DNA of 64,000 bases from Dichetophora obliterata (Eukaryota; Arthropoda; Insecta; Diptera; Sciomyzidae), in assembly GCA_963920525.1 (NCBI GenBank), contig OY986438.1, positions 46,848,288 to 46,912,287 of the forward strand. The letters are read 5' to 3'. Shown in pieces: positions 25,361 through 37,700 of this stretch; the first letter of the stretch is position 1; each line of letters begins with the position of its first letter. The notes beneath the pieces were generated by a model, which searched no databases, had not been told where the DNA came from, and worked only from the letters and a program-made list of their open reading frames with translations. The translations under genes and the position numbers were made by a program.

Positions 25361-28024
25361 TAAAAATAAAAATAAAAATAAAAATAAAAATAAATAAAAA
25401 TAAAAATAAAAATAAAAATAAAAATAGAAATAAAAATAAAAATAAAAATAAAAATAAAAATAAAAATAAAAATAAAAATAAAAATAAAAATAAAAATTAA
25501 AATAAAAATAAAAATAAAAATAAAAATAAAAATCAAAATAAAAATAAAAATAAAAATAAAAATAAAAATAAAAATAAAAATAAAAATAAAAATAAAAATA
25601 AAAATAAAAATAAAAATAAAAATAAAAATAAAAATAAAAATAAAAATAAAAATAAAAATAAAAATTAAAAATAAAAATAAAAATAAAAATAAAAATAAAA
25701 ATAAAAATAAAAATAAAAATAAAAATAAAAACAAAAACAAAAACAAAAACAAAAATAAAAATAAAAATAAAAATAAAAATAAAAATAAAAATAAAAATAA
25801 AAATAAAAATAAAAATAAAAATAAAAATAAAAATAAAAATAAAAATAAAAATAAAAATAAAAATAAAAATAAAAATAAAAATAAAAATAAAAATAAAAAT
25901 AAAAATAAAAATAAAAATAAAAATAAAAATAAAAATAAAAATAAAAATAAAAATAAAAATAAAAATAAAAATAAAAATAAAAATAAAAATAAAAATAAAA
26001 ATAAAAATAAAAATAAAAATAAAAATAAAAATAAAAATAAAAATAAAAATAAAAATAAAAATAAAAATAAAAATAAAAATAAAAATAAAAATAAAAATAA
26101 AAATAAAAATAAAAATAAAAATAAAAATAAAAATAAAAATAAAAATAAAAATAAAAATAAAAATAAAAATAAAAATAAAAATAAAAATAAAAATAAAAAT
26201 AAAAATAAAAATAAAAATAAAAATAAAAATAAAAATAAAAATAAAAATAAAAATAAAAATAAAAATAAAAATAAAAATAAAAATAAAAATAAAAATAAAA
26301 ATAAAAATAAAAATAAAAATAAAAATAAAAATAAAAATAAAAATAAAAATAAAAATAAAAATAAAAATAAAAATAAAAATAAAAATAAAAATAAAAATAA
26401 AAATAAAAATAAAAATAAAAATAAAAATAAAAATAAAAATAAAAATAAAAATAAAAATAAAAATAAAAATAAAAATAAAAATAAAAATAAAAATAAAAAT
26501 AAAAATAAAAATAAAAATAAAAATAAAAATAAAAATAAAAATAAAAATAAAAATAAAAATAAAAATAAAAATAAAAATAAAAATAAAAATAAAAATAAAA
26601 ATAAAAATAAAAATAAAAATAAAAATAAAAATAAAAATAAAAATAAAAATAAAAATAAAAATAAAAATAAAAATAAAAATAAAAATAAAAATAAAAATAA
26701 AAATAAAAATAAAAATAAAAATAAAAATAAAAATAAAAATAAAAATAAAAATAAAAATAAAAATAAAAATAAAAATAAAAATAAAAATAAAAATAAAAAT
26801 AAAAATAAAAATAAAAATAAAAATAAAAATAAAAATAAAAATAAAAATAAAAATAAAAATAAAAATAAAAATAAAAATAAAAATAAAAATAAAAATAAAA
26901 ATAAAAATAAAAATAAAAATAAAAATAAAAATAAAAATAAAAATAAAAATAAAAATAAAAATAAAAATAAAAATAAAAATAAAAATAAAAATAAAAATAA
27001 AAATAAAAATAAAAATAAAAATAAAAATAAAAATAAAAATAAAAATAAAAATAAAAATAAAAATAAAAATAAAAATAAAAATAAAAATAAAAATAAAAAT
27101 AAAAATAAAAATAAAAATAAAAATAAAAATAAAAATAAAAATAAAAATAAAAATAAAAATAAAAATAAAAATAAAAATAAAAATAAAAATAAAAATAAAA
27201 ATAAAAATAAAAATAAAAATAAAAATAAAAATAAAAATAAAAATAAAAATAAAAATAAAAATAAAAATAAAAATAAAAATAAAAATAAAAATAAAAATAA
27301 AAATAAAAATAAAAATAAAAATAAAAATAAAAATAAAAATAAAAATAAAAATAAAAATAAAAATAAAAATAAAAATAAAAATAAAAATAAAAATAAAAAT
27401 AAAAATAAAAATAAAAATAAAAATAAAAATAAAAATAAAAATAAAAATAAAAATAAAAATAAAAATAAAAATAAAAATAAAAATAAAAATAAAAATAAAA
27501 ATAAAAATAAAAATAAAAATAAAAATAAAAATAAAAATAAAAATAAAAATAAAAATAAAAATAAAAATAAAAATAAAAATAAAAATAAAAATAAAAATAA
27601 AAATAAAAATAAAAATAAAAATAAAAATAAAAATAAAAATAAAAATAAAAATAAAAATAAAAATAAAAATAAAAATAAAAATAAAAATAAAAATAAAAAT
27701 AAAAATAAAAATAAAAATAAAAATAAAAATAAAAATAAAAATAAAAATAAAAATAAAAATAAAAATAAAAATAAAAATAAAAATAAAAATAAAAATAAAA
27801 ATAAAAATAAAAATAAAAATAAAAATAAAAATAAAAATAAAAATAAAAATAAAAATAAAAATAAAAATAAAAATAAAAATAAAAATAAAAATAAAAATAA
27901 AAATAAAAATAAAAATAAAAATAAAAATAAAAATAAAAATAAAAATAAAAATAAAAATAAAAATAAAAATAAAAATAAAAATAAAAATAAAAATAAAAAT
28001 AAAAATAAAAATAAAAATAAAAAT
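25361..28024. repeat. (AAAAAT)n hexanucleotide array, 2.66 kb
   Basis: About 440 units of AAAAAT. All deviations sit in the first 390 bp: a shortened unit near 25,391, single substitutions near 25,427, 25,496 and 25,532, an extra T near 25,664, and four consecutive AAAAAC units with C at 25,732, 25,738, 25,744 and 25,750. From 25,751 to 28,024 there is no deviation. A 143-codon minus-strand frame through the left part (FIFIFI repeats) is only a translation of this satellite. Confidence 0.98.
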
Positions 28025-31000
28025 TTTTTACATTTTAATAATACTTTGCAATTTTTTCACTCCCTCTCTCCCTCTCTATCGAATGTCATAAATTGATTAC
28101 AATATTATCAAAATTTAAAAAAAAGCAGCATTACTTAAAAACAATTGGCACAAGCTGTGACAAGCAGAAAGAAAGTGTTTAACTGCAAATCGAACAAGTA
28201 ATACCAGATTAGCACGCTATCACCAACCACCTTCAAATAAAGCTGCTATAATTGGCATAATCCAACAACACCCAACATAAATATTTTCACAAAACTTAAA
28301 TGCAAATACCAACAACAACTGGCAAAAATTATAACTAGCAATGGAAAAAAAATTAATAATCGAAACCGCATAACAAACTTGTATCTAACAGTGCTCCACC
28401 TGTGCGAAAGCAGCGCATAGATACAGATACCATATCAAATGAAGCTGCATCTTTATTGGTCAATCAAAAAATTAACGCGTTTTACTAGACCGAGCACACG
28501 GTACGCGGCGAGACGACGAACGCTTCAGCAGGCACACATGACCAGGAGCACGAGCAGGGGATGCACGCAAAGTGTGAGCGATGCGCAGGGTGGAATGACA
28601 TGCGCTGGTTGTTTGTTGATGATGGCTGCGTTGTATGTTCGCAAACACACCTCAACACATTTTGAATTGAAATTAAATTAGATACACAAACTAACGACAC
28701 AAGCAAACGAACGAATGAAAGAGCACAAGCGAACATTTTGGCTGGACATCGTGCGATGGATAGATAGATGGATGCATGGATGGCGGGCTGCTTGGCTGTC
28801 TCGGTGGATGGTTGGACAGCAGAACGGGTGTAGCTTGCTGGTATTTGTGTTTGTCACTATGTTGCAAACATGATGGTGGTTGCGGACGGCACAACGGCTG
28901 CGCCAAGATTTAGTGCTAGCATTAAATCTGTTGCCAACTTTTAATAAATTAGTTTCAACTTTGCGTAATGAACACACAGCTAAGAAAAGAGAAGAAAAAC
29001 ATAAGAAGTTTGGAAAAAATCGAAATAAAAAACAAATCGAACAACAGGTGTCCATGCCGTAAAGCAGCAATATTAACGAGAAATAAACTAAAATGGCGTC
29101 GCTTAAATTGCAGTTTTTTCCAACTGAGCGACTTGATTTGATTTCTCTGTTGTTGTGGTGATTGCTGTTGTTGTGATGATTGCTGTAGCCTGAAGCCTAA
29201 ACTGCATGCCAAACTGCAACGTTTGCTACATTTTATTTGCATTTTATTTTTTTCTAATGACAGTCATTCAAATGATTTACGTAAATGCTACTCGCTTGTG
29301 TTTTCTCCGCTGAATTTTCTGCTTATCTCGAAAACTTGATACTGACAGCTAAACCATTGATAGCTAGCTATGCAAATTAATTTGTAGTTGCAATAGATTT
29401 TGATACGTTATTAAATTAAAACTTAAAGATTTGACGATGAAAGGAAATTAATTGTAGAAATTCACTTGTTTCATGCTGTGATTAAGTGTATTCGATTTGT
29501 TTGTATGTGTATATGTATGTGAGTGTGTGTGCTTGTGTTTTTTACTGTTTAATGAGCAACATTAAAATGAGCATTAAATTGTGTAGTAAAAATAGTTAAT
29601 TAACAATTTTATTATGCGATGCGGAAGGTTGTCTCAAACAACAATGTTGCCAAGATAGTAAAATAACAAAAATTTGATACTTTTGCTCAATATTTTTACA
29701 GAAATAATCGCACTGAATAGTGTGAAGGAAGTAATAAATTTTAGTAACTACTTTATTTTCTAATGAAGAGACTTCAGATTTGCTTAAATGGAGCGAATTT
29801 AAAATAAACAAAATAATTAAGCGGCAAACATGAATATTCTCTCCAAACACAAAATTCAGTTTTCACTAATTACATTAAAATTATTTTTCTTATTCTCATT
29901 TACAATAGTAGTTGCGCACACAAACAAAAGACTTAAGCAACAAACTTGTTTAAGTGACATGCAATAAATAATTTTTTAATCCTTCGATTACGCAACAGCA
30001 AAAAAGCTAAAAATTATTAAAATAATCACTTTTTTAATATTTTGGAATTTTTTAAAGTTTAATACTACACTCGTAAAAAACATCGTCCTCGACAACAAAA
30101 AATTTGAGATTTTTATTTAAAGGAAAGGATTACGTCATATTTTTATGGCAAGTGCCAGTCTTTTAAACGTTGAATTTATTTATAATCACTCTTAATTGCA
30201 ATAACAACTTTTTAACTTTCTATCCTTTTAATTTTAAACTTTCTTATAAGTAAATAAGCAATAGTCTGCAGCGAACAAGCTTAACAACAAACAAATGAGG
30301 CTTGTAAAATGAAAAAAAAAACAAGCCAACACCTAAAAAACCATTACAATAACAACTACAACATACAACAAAACCCATTTTAACTTTCTCACGCACTTCA
30401 AATTTCAATTGGCAATAAATGTAATGCAAAGCAACACATTAAATCATCGCCATCAACAACAACAACAACACCAGCACCATCACTAACAACTTGGCTATAG
30501 CTGCAACATTACAGCAAAGCTAATCAAAAAGAAACGAGACAGACAGACAGTCAAAGCCAATAAGTTGAGTCAAAAAGCAATTCTAGCCAAGAATCCTGAA
30601 CAACCAACACCAATAAACAACTTGAGCCAAAAAAATAAAGAAAAAAAAACAGCTAAGCAGCAACATTTATGCTGCTTGCGATTGCATCGCAAACACACCA
30701 AATAGTTAACAATTTTTCGACACAACAGCAACAACAACCACTGCTGGCCAGAACCAACCAACTAACCAACCAACCAGCCATCCAGCTAGTCAGCTAGCAA
30801 GTTCAGCGCAGAGGCCAAGAGTTGAGATCAAATCGCAACGCAATCGCATCACCTCAATATCGCATTTACAGTAATAATTTTTGTTCTAGCCAGTTCTTGT
30901 TGTTGTTGCTGTTGATGTTGTTGTTGAAGGTGAAAATTTGTTTTCGTAAATAATGTCCTCTCGATCCTTTTTTGCATAAAGATAGGCACAGCTAGATGAC

Positions 31001-33689
31001 TGTTGTTGTGTTTGTTGCGATATTTATCGCACTCCAGCGACTAATTTTTTTTTTTTTTGCTAGAAATCAATTTTCACTCTATTGGCAAATGGGAGGCCTT
31101 CGCATGGGGTCAATTTAACTGAAGTGCTAGCGAGGCGGTCATGCAGCAGATGCGCCCAGAACTTGTTCCTATCTGTAGAGTGCAGCGTCACTCGGGTCAG
31201 CTGGCAGCACAAAGTGTAAGCACAAATCATACTACAGTAAGAGTCAACGAAATGTGGACCAACTTCACACACTTGGGACACTTTTTTGGATGCCACCACT
31301 ACAACAAGTACAACAACACCAACAAAAGAAGGCATGAGCTGGTGGTAAAACAAACGTTGCTGCGCGCCATTCAACGCCTGTTTGTTCTGCTTGTTTTTCT
31401 TGTGCATCTTACTGCTTTTGCTGTTGTTGTTGTATTGTTGAAACATACACTCTACCTCATTTCAACTTAAATTCACAGCAGGACATTGTGATCCTGATCA
31501 TTAATGATGTCTAGTGCATCACCAACTCACTGGCAGCTAGGCATTTTTTAGGGATGAGATGCAATTCAAAAGCTTCAGCCTGACGTTGCACAGCCTAGCT
31601 TTACTCTGCCAGAAGTGTAGTGCGAAAATATTGACCTCATGCGGTGAAATCGAGACAAAAAGCTATGTTTGCACGTTTGCGCTGAGTTCTTTTGCTGATT
31701 CAACTGTTATTTGCTATGGAGTGAGCGCTATTTCCCTCAGCTTGGTGAGGGCAAATGCAAAAATTTATTGGACTTTTTTGTTTTGCTTTGGTTTATTAGC
31801 GATTAGTCACAATAAAGGTGAACTTGTTATTGTCTTATTTCTATCTCATTTCTAGATAGTATTTGATTTATTTTAAATGAGGACGGATTAAATAGTAGAG
31901 CATTAAACAAGAACATCAAAGTTTAAAACACTAAAATAATTTAACAGCTCAGCTAAGTGAGCCAATAAATAGATTGACGGAATAAAATACAGTTTAGTCA
32001 GATGGCACATAAGCTAAATTTTTAAGAGCGGCCGCATCATAAATGTCAGTATTATAAAAATTCTCAAGCAACACACTTCCCACTGAGCTAATATTTGAAA
32101 AACTAGTTACATTTTCTTTTTAAACAACAACTATAAAAAAAATGTATTTTTATTCCGAAATTTCTTACACCTTTTTTTTTTTTTTTTTTTGTTAAATGGA
32201 GGATAAAAGCGACAAATTCTTTCACATTTTCTAAAAAATATTTTTTTTACTTTCTAACTCTATGCTAATGCAAATTAGTTAAAGTTGTTAATTCACTGTT
32301 TTGTTCTTACCTTTCATAAAAAGATAAAACATTGACATTCAGTCAAACCATTGGCCTCGAACTCTAACTTTTTTGTGTGAAAGACCTGAAACCATCAGCT
32401 GTTTTTGAGAAGAGCGGGGAAACATAATTTATCATTTTGAGAGAGAAGTGTCAAACTCACTTACACCTCTATTTCTTACACCATGCCATCAACTAGTAGG
32501 TTATCGTCACTTGCTCCATAGCTGCTTTGCTGGAAACACTGAAAGGTAACTTTAGGCCATATTTGCACCCATGTGGCCTTGGCCATCGTAAGATTAATTT
32601 TGAGATTTTTTTAAATGCCACGAAAATCAACTTTTCTGCAATTATTGTCGTATAACTGCAAGTTTTAAAATTTTGTAAGATAAAATTTAATTATAGATGG
32701 AACGCTGTGAAGATAACTTTTTTATGTGATTATGTAATAAAATTGTCTGAAATTCTGAACTCCTACGAAAATTCTTCCCCAAACTCATACAACTGTCGTT
32801 ACAAAACATTAGCTCATAAAGAATTAACGAACAAGCAAAAAAGTGAAAACCATTTTTGTATGGCCTTCATTACATTTAAGGCACAAGAGGGTACATTTTA
32901 AAAAAATCCATAATAAAATAATCAAAGGAAACAAAAATCTAAGATATTGGGATTCTTATGATATGATGTTGCATCCATGTCGACATCCATGTTCATTTGC
33001 TGGACGTCTTAGTTCCTTGAACCAATAGGTGTTACCTTATTAGACTCAAGTTGGATGATATTTTTTCCTTCCCTATATTTCCTTTTTCTTAGATTCTCTT
33101 CTTAAGATTCTTCAGCGACATCATCTACACGTTCTTTTTTATCTTTTTCTCTGCTTTTAGACTTCATTCCCTTTCTTTCAACAATTTTTGCCTGGATTTT
33201 GCTTAGTTTTCTCCACTGAGTTACGTTTTCTTTCAGCTGCATCCATGCTAAAAAAAAATATTACCACTCAATATATTAACATGATGTTGTTAACACGGTT
33301 TCTGGAAAAATTTCTGAAAATTCTGAAAATGCCAAACCCACATATTTCTCACGAAATATATCATGACAACAGAAATCTCAAATAGGGTAATTTGTGTGAT
33401 GGTCGAGACGGAATTAAAATTTCAATTAGAAATTCTGTTAAGCTCTCACAAATACGAAAAAAAGCCAAAGCTATGTGTGCTTAGTTTCCTCTTACTTTGC
33501 AATTGTTTTTTGCTTACTCACATGCAAATTTTTAGGTTAGGAAAAACTAATGTCTATTTTGCTTGTGATGGTCAGGACAAGAAACATGAGCACTTCAGAG
33601 GACGATAAATTTGACATTTGCTGACTTTTTTAGAATATTTGTTCTGTATAACAGCAAACAATTTTATCTTAATACGTTCTCAACAAACA
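28025..33689. other. Long stretch without a recognised gene
   Basis: Segments 28.4-29.2 kb and 30.3-31.9 kb are less A+T-rich and full of CAACAA/CAGCAG tracts and short direct repeats, like fly intronic or intergenic DNA. Reading frames there (for example 28,439-28,681, 31,141-31,470 and 31,559-31,855) have no recognisable domain and overlap frames of similar length on the other strand. Nothing is called. Confidence 0.4.
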
Positions 33690-33874
33690 CTCGTTACAAT
33701 TGTAGAACAAAATTGTGGTAAAAAGCGTTCCGTTTTTAGAGAAAAATGTAATCACATCGTAGAGAAAAGTCATCAGTGTTATATTTAAAAAAAAAACCGT
33801 AGTAAAACTTTTACATTATTTTGTTAATAATTGAAAAGTATTAGAATATACATAGACTGCTAAGATAATATTAA

Positions 33875-33947
33875 GCCTTTGTAGTCTAATGGAGAGTGCG
33901 CTAGACTATCAACCCAAAGGTCCCTGGTTCGAATCCGGGTTCGGGCA
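33875..33947 (+). ncRNA. tRNA-like Pol III unit (SINE head), copy 1
   Basis: A 73-nt unit with an A box (TAGTCTAATGG) and a perfect B box (GGTTCGAATCC), ending GTTCGGGCA and followed by a T run (TTCTTTTC). It does not fold as a standard tRNA: the acceptor halves GCCTTTG and TTCGGGC pair only in part, and the putative anticodon stem does not pair. Instead GTCTA...TAGAC forms a hairpin around the A box (here one base pair shorter than in the other copies). It is best read as a tRNA-derived SINE head or a tRNA-like transcript. Confidence 0.6.
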
Positions 33948-34168
33948 TGGTTCTTTTCACTTTCTTTGTTCTTTCCTACACTACACATTCGTTACAATTG
34001 TAAAACAAAATTGTGGTAAAAAGCGTTCCAACTTTAGAGGAAAATGTAATCACATCGTAGAGAAAAGTCATCAGTGTAATATTTAAAAAAAACCGTAATA
34101 AAACTGTTACTTTATTTCGTTAATAATTGAAAAGTATTAGAATATACATGGACTTAAAATAATATTAA

Positions 34169-34241
34169 GCCTTTGTAGTCTAGTGGAGAGTGCGCTAGAC
34201 TGCCAACCCAAAGGTCCCTGGTTTGAATCCGGGTTCGGGCA
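34169..34241 (+). ncRNA. tRNA-like Pol III unit (SINE head), copy 2
   Basis: Duplicate of the unit 294 bp upstream within the tandem duplication. A box TAGTCTAGTGG, B box GGTTTGAATCC (one change from consensus). The stem GTCTAG/CTAGAC is perfect. The seven bases CTGCCAA at the anticodon-loop position equal a Gly(GCC) loop, but flanking bases do not form a stem, so no amino-acid identity is assigned. Confidence 0.6.
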
Positions 34242-34285
34242 TGGTTCTTTTCTCTTTCTTTATTCTTTCCTACATTTAAAAATTA

Positions 34286-36690
34286 TGGAAAACTAAAAAA
34301 TCCACAACTATATTGTGGAAAATGTGGAATTAGAGGACAGAAACAAGTAAGGGCTGGAAATGCTTGCCGAGGTTAAGGCATAACACTAGCCCCGGTTAAA
34401 AGCACTTCAAATTGTCTTTCACGGTTGTTTCGCTTAATCAAAAATTCACGTATGGTTTCAAACAATTCCTCTAAATAATCTATCCCTTTCCTTTCAGGTT
34501 AAAGACCAAACATTGTTTGTATAAGGCACATGCCTTAATTCTTTAATCTTTATAAAAAAAAAGCTATAATAGAATTGTATTATTGGCACAAAAATTGTAA
34601 CTCAAGCTTTTCTCTTTACCGTGGAATGCGCCATGTGCATACCTCTAATACATACGATATTACAGTTATTTTTCAAATACATAAATATATGCAATCATTA
34701 AGAGATACATATATTTAGTTCTAAAGAACAAGGTGATCTAATAAATATTTATTATTTTGACACCAAAATCACGTTTCTACGAACTTTAATAATGAAAAAA
34801 GTTTTATAACAATGGAGTTTGTTATGCTAAATCATTGCCTTAGAAATATTCCCTTCATTATATAAACGGATACAAAAAAAAAATAGAAACTTTTTAATAT
34901 TTATGTTTTGACTTAAGAAACATGGATTCAAGTTATTGAACTAAATATTTCATTCAATTCTTTTAATCTCAAAGTCAGACGGTAAAAATTCAATTGCTTT
35001 AATTTTTTTTTTATTTAACAAAGATTTTATTAAACACAAATACTTTTAAATTTATGAGTACCAAATTTCAAATGATTAATATTTATTCGTGTACCTTGAG
35101 GTCAAAACAAAAATCTTTCCGAGCAAACAAAAGACTTAAGCCACAAACTACCTAAACTATAAGTTTTTCATTGTAACAACTATCATCTAAGCTCTAAACT
35201 CTATAATTCTAAAATGTTATCTGAAACTTAAAAGTAAAACAACAAAAACAACACTAACTCCAGCTCAAAACTTTAACCAGCAGCAGCAGCAGCAGCACCT
35301 TTTGACACCTCGACATGCATTAAAGACTCGGCTAGCAGCAAACAGTAGCTGCTGCTGCATGTTGTACGCAATACGCGATGCGCGTTACAAATACAAATAT
35401 CTACTCAATGAAAGTCAATGCGAACAACGTGTGCTGCAATCGACCCCTACTCAAGTCAATGCAATTCAATTCCTGCCGTTGGTTGACACTTAAAATAGGC
35501 TAAACAGCAGCCAGCAGCTACATGGTGCAGTAGCTACTAGCAACAACTATCGTTGCAACTTGCTTGTTCACCAAACAACGATCCTGTTGCAGGCAGCAGT
35601 TGTAACTTCTTTCAGTTTTTTTCGTTATTTTTGTTATGTTGAGTGAGTCTTGCCATGTTCTTAAGTGACCCTTAGATTTAAGATTTTTAAACAGTGGCCT
35701 GCTTAGTGGGATGCTTAGAAAAATAAAAATATTTATTTATTTTCTTATTTGCAAGTAGTTTCATGCTTATTTCAAGTGAAGCCTCAGAAGAATTCCGAAA
35801 ATTCTATGACCCAACAATGCGACAAACAACTCAATAACGGTATATAAATTATAAATGCTGCCTGTCATCAGCAATGTCAACAAAACTGTTAACATTGTTA
35901 TCTGGAAAAGCGATGCGAAAGAACCAGCAGCTGAAGAAGTAAAAATAGAAGTAGAAGCAACAGATCGCCGCCTGGGAAAGCAGCTCACAATGCGTTCCAC
36001 TAAGTTTGCGAATGCGCAACAAAACATTTGCAATGCATTGAAATTTCATTGCATTTGACGTTTGCAAGATCAGCGCATGATTAGCGTGGACCACCGTCTA
36101 CGTCCATTGCTGTTCAGCCAACCAACCAGCAACTAAAGGAAGTAGTTTCGAGCAAAACAGAAAAGATTTGCTTAAATTTTTTCACAAATATTGTTTTGTT
36201 GCATAAATATTGGGTGGCATCGACAGTGCATGACATACATAAATTAGTTTGTAATTATGAATGTTCAAGTTTTTTGCTGTGACAAATGTTATGCAAACAT
36301 TTGAAATTTCCTTTTGCTTCCCGGTTTTCTATGACAAATTTTACGAATTTTAAGTCATATTTATTTTGTATAGGGAATAATTCGTCGCTTTTGTGCAACA
36401 TGGTTGTATCTCCATGCATTTTTTTCAAGACTTGTTTAGGAGAAAAAAAACAAATGAACAGTGTTCATATAAAATTTTAAAATATATGTAGCTGTGGTTT
36501 AAAAATTACTAAGCTATAAATCTTAAAATAAATATTTTATCTTGTAATCAAAGAACTCTTAAATGAGGGAACAAAATTAATCTAGATTCTCGAGACAATG
36601 GAGGCGCAACAAATGAAAATCAAGCGTACCTTTCATACAAAGTGACTCTATGAAAACCATGGACCGCCAATAACGATTATCACTATCAAT
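34286..36690. other. Stretch without a recognised gene
   Basis: A+T-rich with a CAGCAG-rich segment at 35.27-36.1 kb. Reading frames there are short and overlapping, with no domain recognised. Confidence 0.4.
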
Positions 36691-37700
36691 CAATCATTTA
36701 ATAACGGTTATTTTTTTATCGATATTTTTTTGATCAGAAATAAAAGTTATTTCGTGATCTTTTTTTTTTCAATCTATATATATAAAAATGAATGTACGTT
36801 TGTTTGTTTGTTTGTTTGTTTGTTTGTTTATGTGTCCTGAATACATTTCTACACCGTTCATCCGATCGCGATGAAGCTTTCCAAATTGGTTGTTCGCATT
36901 AATGCGCAGGTTTTAGTCGTAGTACGGACAGCATTTTACAAGGGGCGTGGCACCTTCCATACAGCCCAAATTTGAGATATCGAAAAGCTTTTGAGTTATA
37001 GTTCGCACAGCTATGGAATTTGGTATTCAATCACAATTTACTCGTGCCGTTTTACTGATAACATTTTATGGACTTTGGAAAAGGGGGCAAGGCACCTCTC
37101 GTACAACCCAAATTTGAGATTTCAAATGGCTTTTGCGTTATAATTCGCACAGCCTCGGAATTCAGTATTCAACGACAATTTACACGTTCTGTTTTACTGT
37201 TTTACCAAATTTGCGATATCGAATAGCTTTGGAGTTATGAGCCTCACAGCCTAGAAATAACATTCGACCACAATTCACACATGCCGTTTCACTTATCAAA
37301 TTTTATGGGCGTTAAACAAGGGGTCGTAGCAGCTCCCAAATTTGCGAAATCGAATAGCTTTGGAAATATAGCTCGTACAGCCTCGGAATTTGGTATTCGA
37401 CCACAATTTACACTTGCCGTTTCACTGATCAAATTTTACGGGCGTTGTAAAATGGTAAGTGATACCTTCCATAAAGCCCAAATTTGCGATATCCGATTGC
37501 TTTACAGGCTCTCTGATAACATTTTATGGAAGTTTGGCAACGGAGGTGGCAGCAACGCACCAGGTTTCAGCTAGTTAGAAATAAAATTTATTTCTTGGTC
37601 GATATTTTTTCGATAAGAAATGAAAGTTTTTTACTGTTATTTTTTTCAATCTGAAATAAAAGTTTTTTTCTGATCGATTTTTTCGAACAGAAGAAAAAAA
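36691..37700. repeat. Roughly 40-bp minisatellite, interrupted by a Helitron
   Basis: Units of the form TTTTTCAATC-AGAAATAAAAG-TTATTTC, alternating with TGATCGATTTTTT-like spacers, lie at about 36,715-36,772 and again at 37,575-37,700. The same unit on the opposite strand forms an array at 47,585-47,832. The Helitron at 36,773-37,574 splits one unit. Confidence 0.7.
36773..37574 (+). mobile_element. Non-autonomous Helitron, 802 bp
   Basis: Starts TCTATATATATAAAAATG followed by a (GTTT)n tract, and ends GGTTTCAGCTAG with a GGTG/CACC stem-loop about 12 bases before the end. Flanking bases are A and T, with no TSD. Removing it restores a continuous minisatellite unit (TTTCAA joined to TTAGAAATAAAA), a direct view of the empty site. 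The body carries five imperfect tandem units, starting near 36,965, 37,107, 37,204, 37,335 and 37,477, each opening with CCAAATTTG and containing a CACAGC and a CCGTTT-type block. No protein is encoded. Confidence 0.85.

Larger units (their letters stand above)
33690..34285. repeat. Tandem duplication, period 298 bp, two copies
   Basis: The CGTTACAATTGTA start at 33,692 recurs at 33,990, and the two units align over their whole length, including a GTGGTAAAAAGCGTTCC block, TAATCACATCGTAGAG, the tRNA-like unit and a TTCTTTCCTACA end. Differences are scattered substitutions and small indels, so the duplication is not recent or is unconstrained outside the tRNA-like part. Confidence 0.9.

Noticed and set aside
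25321..25752. 143-codon minus-strand frame of alternating Phe and Ile/Leu
   Set aside because: It is only the translation of the (AAAAAT)n array.
31141..31470. 109-codon plus-strand frame
   Set aside because: It overlaps a longer frame on the other strand, shows no domain and lies in CAA-rich DNA.
33875..34241. True tRNA genes
   Set aside because: Acceptor and anticodon stems do not pair properly; kept as tRNA-like units instead.
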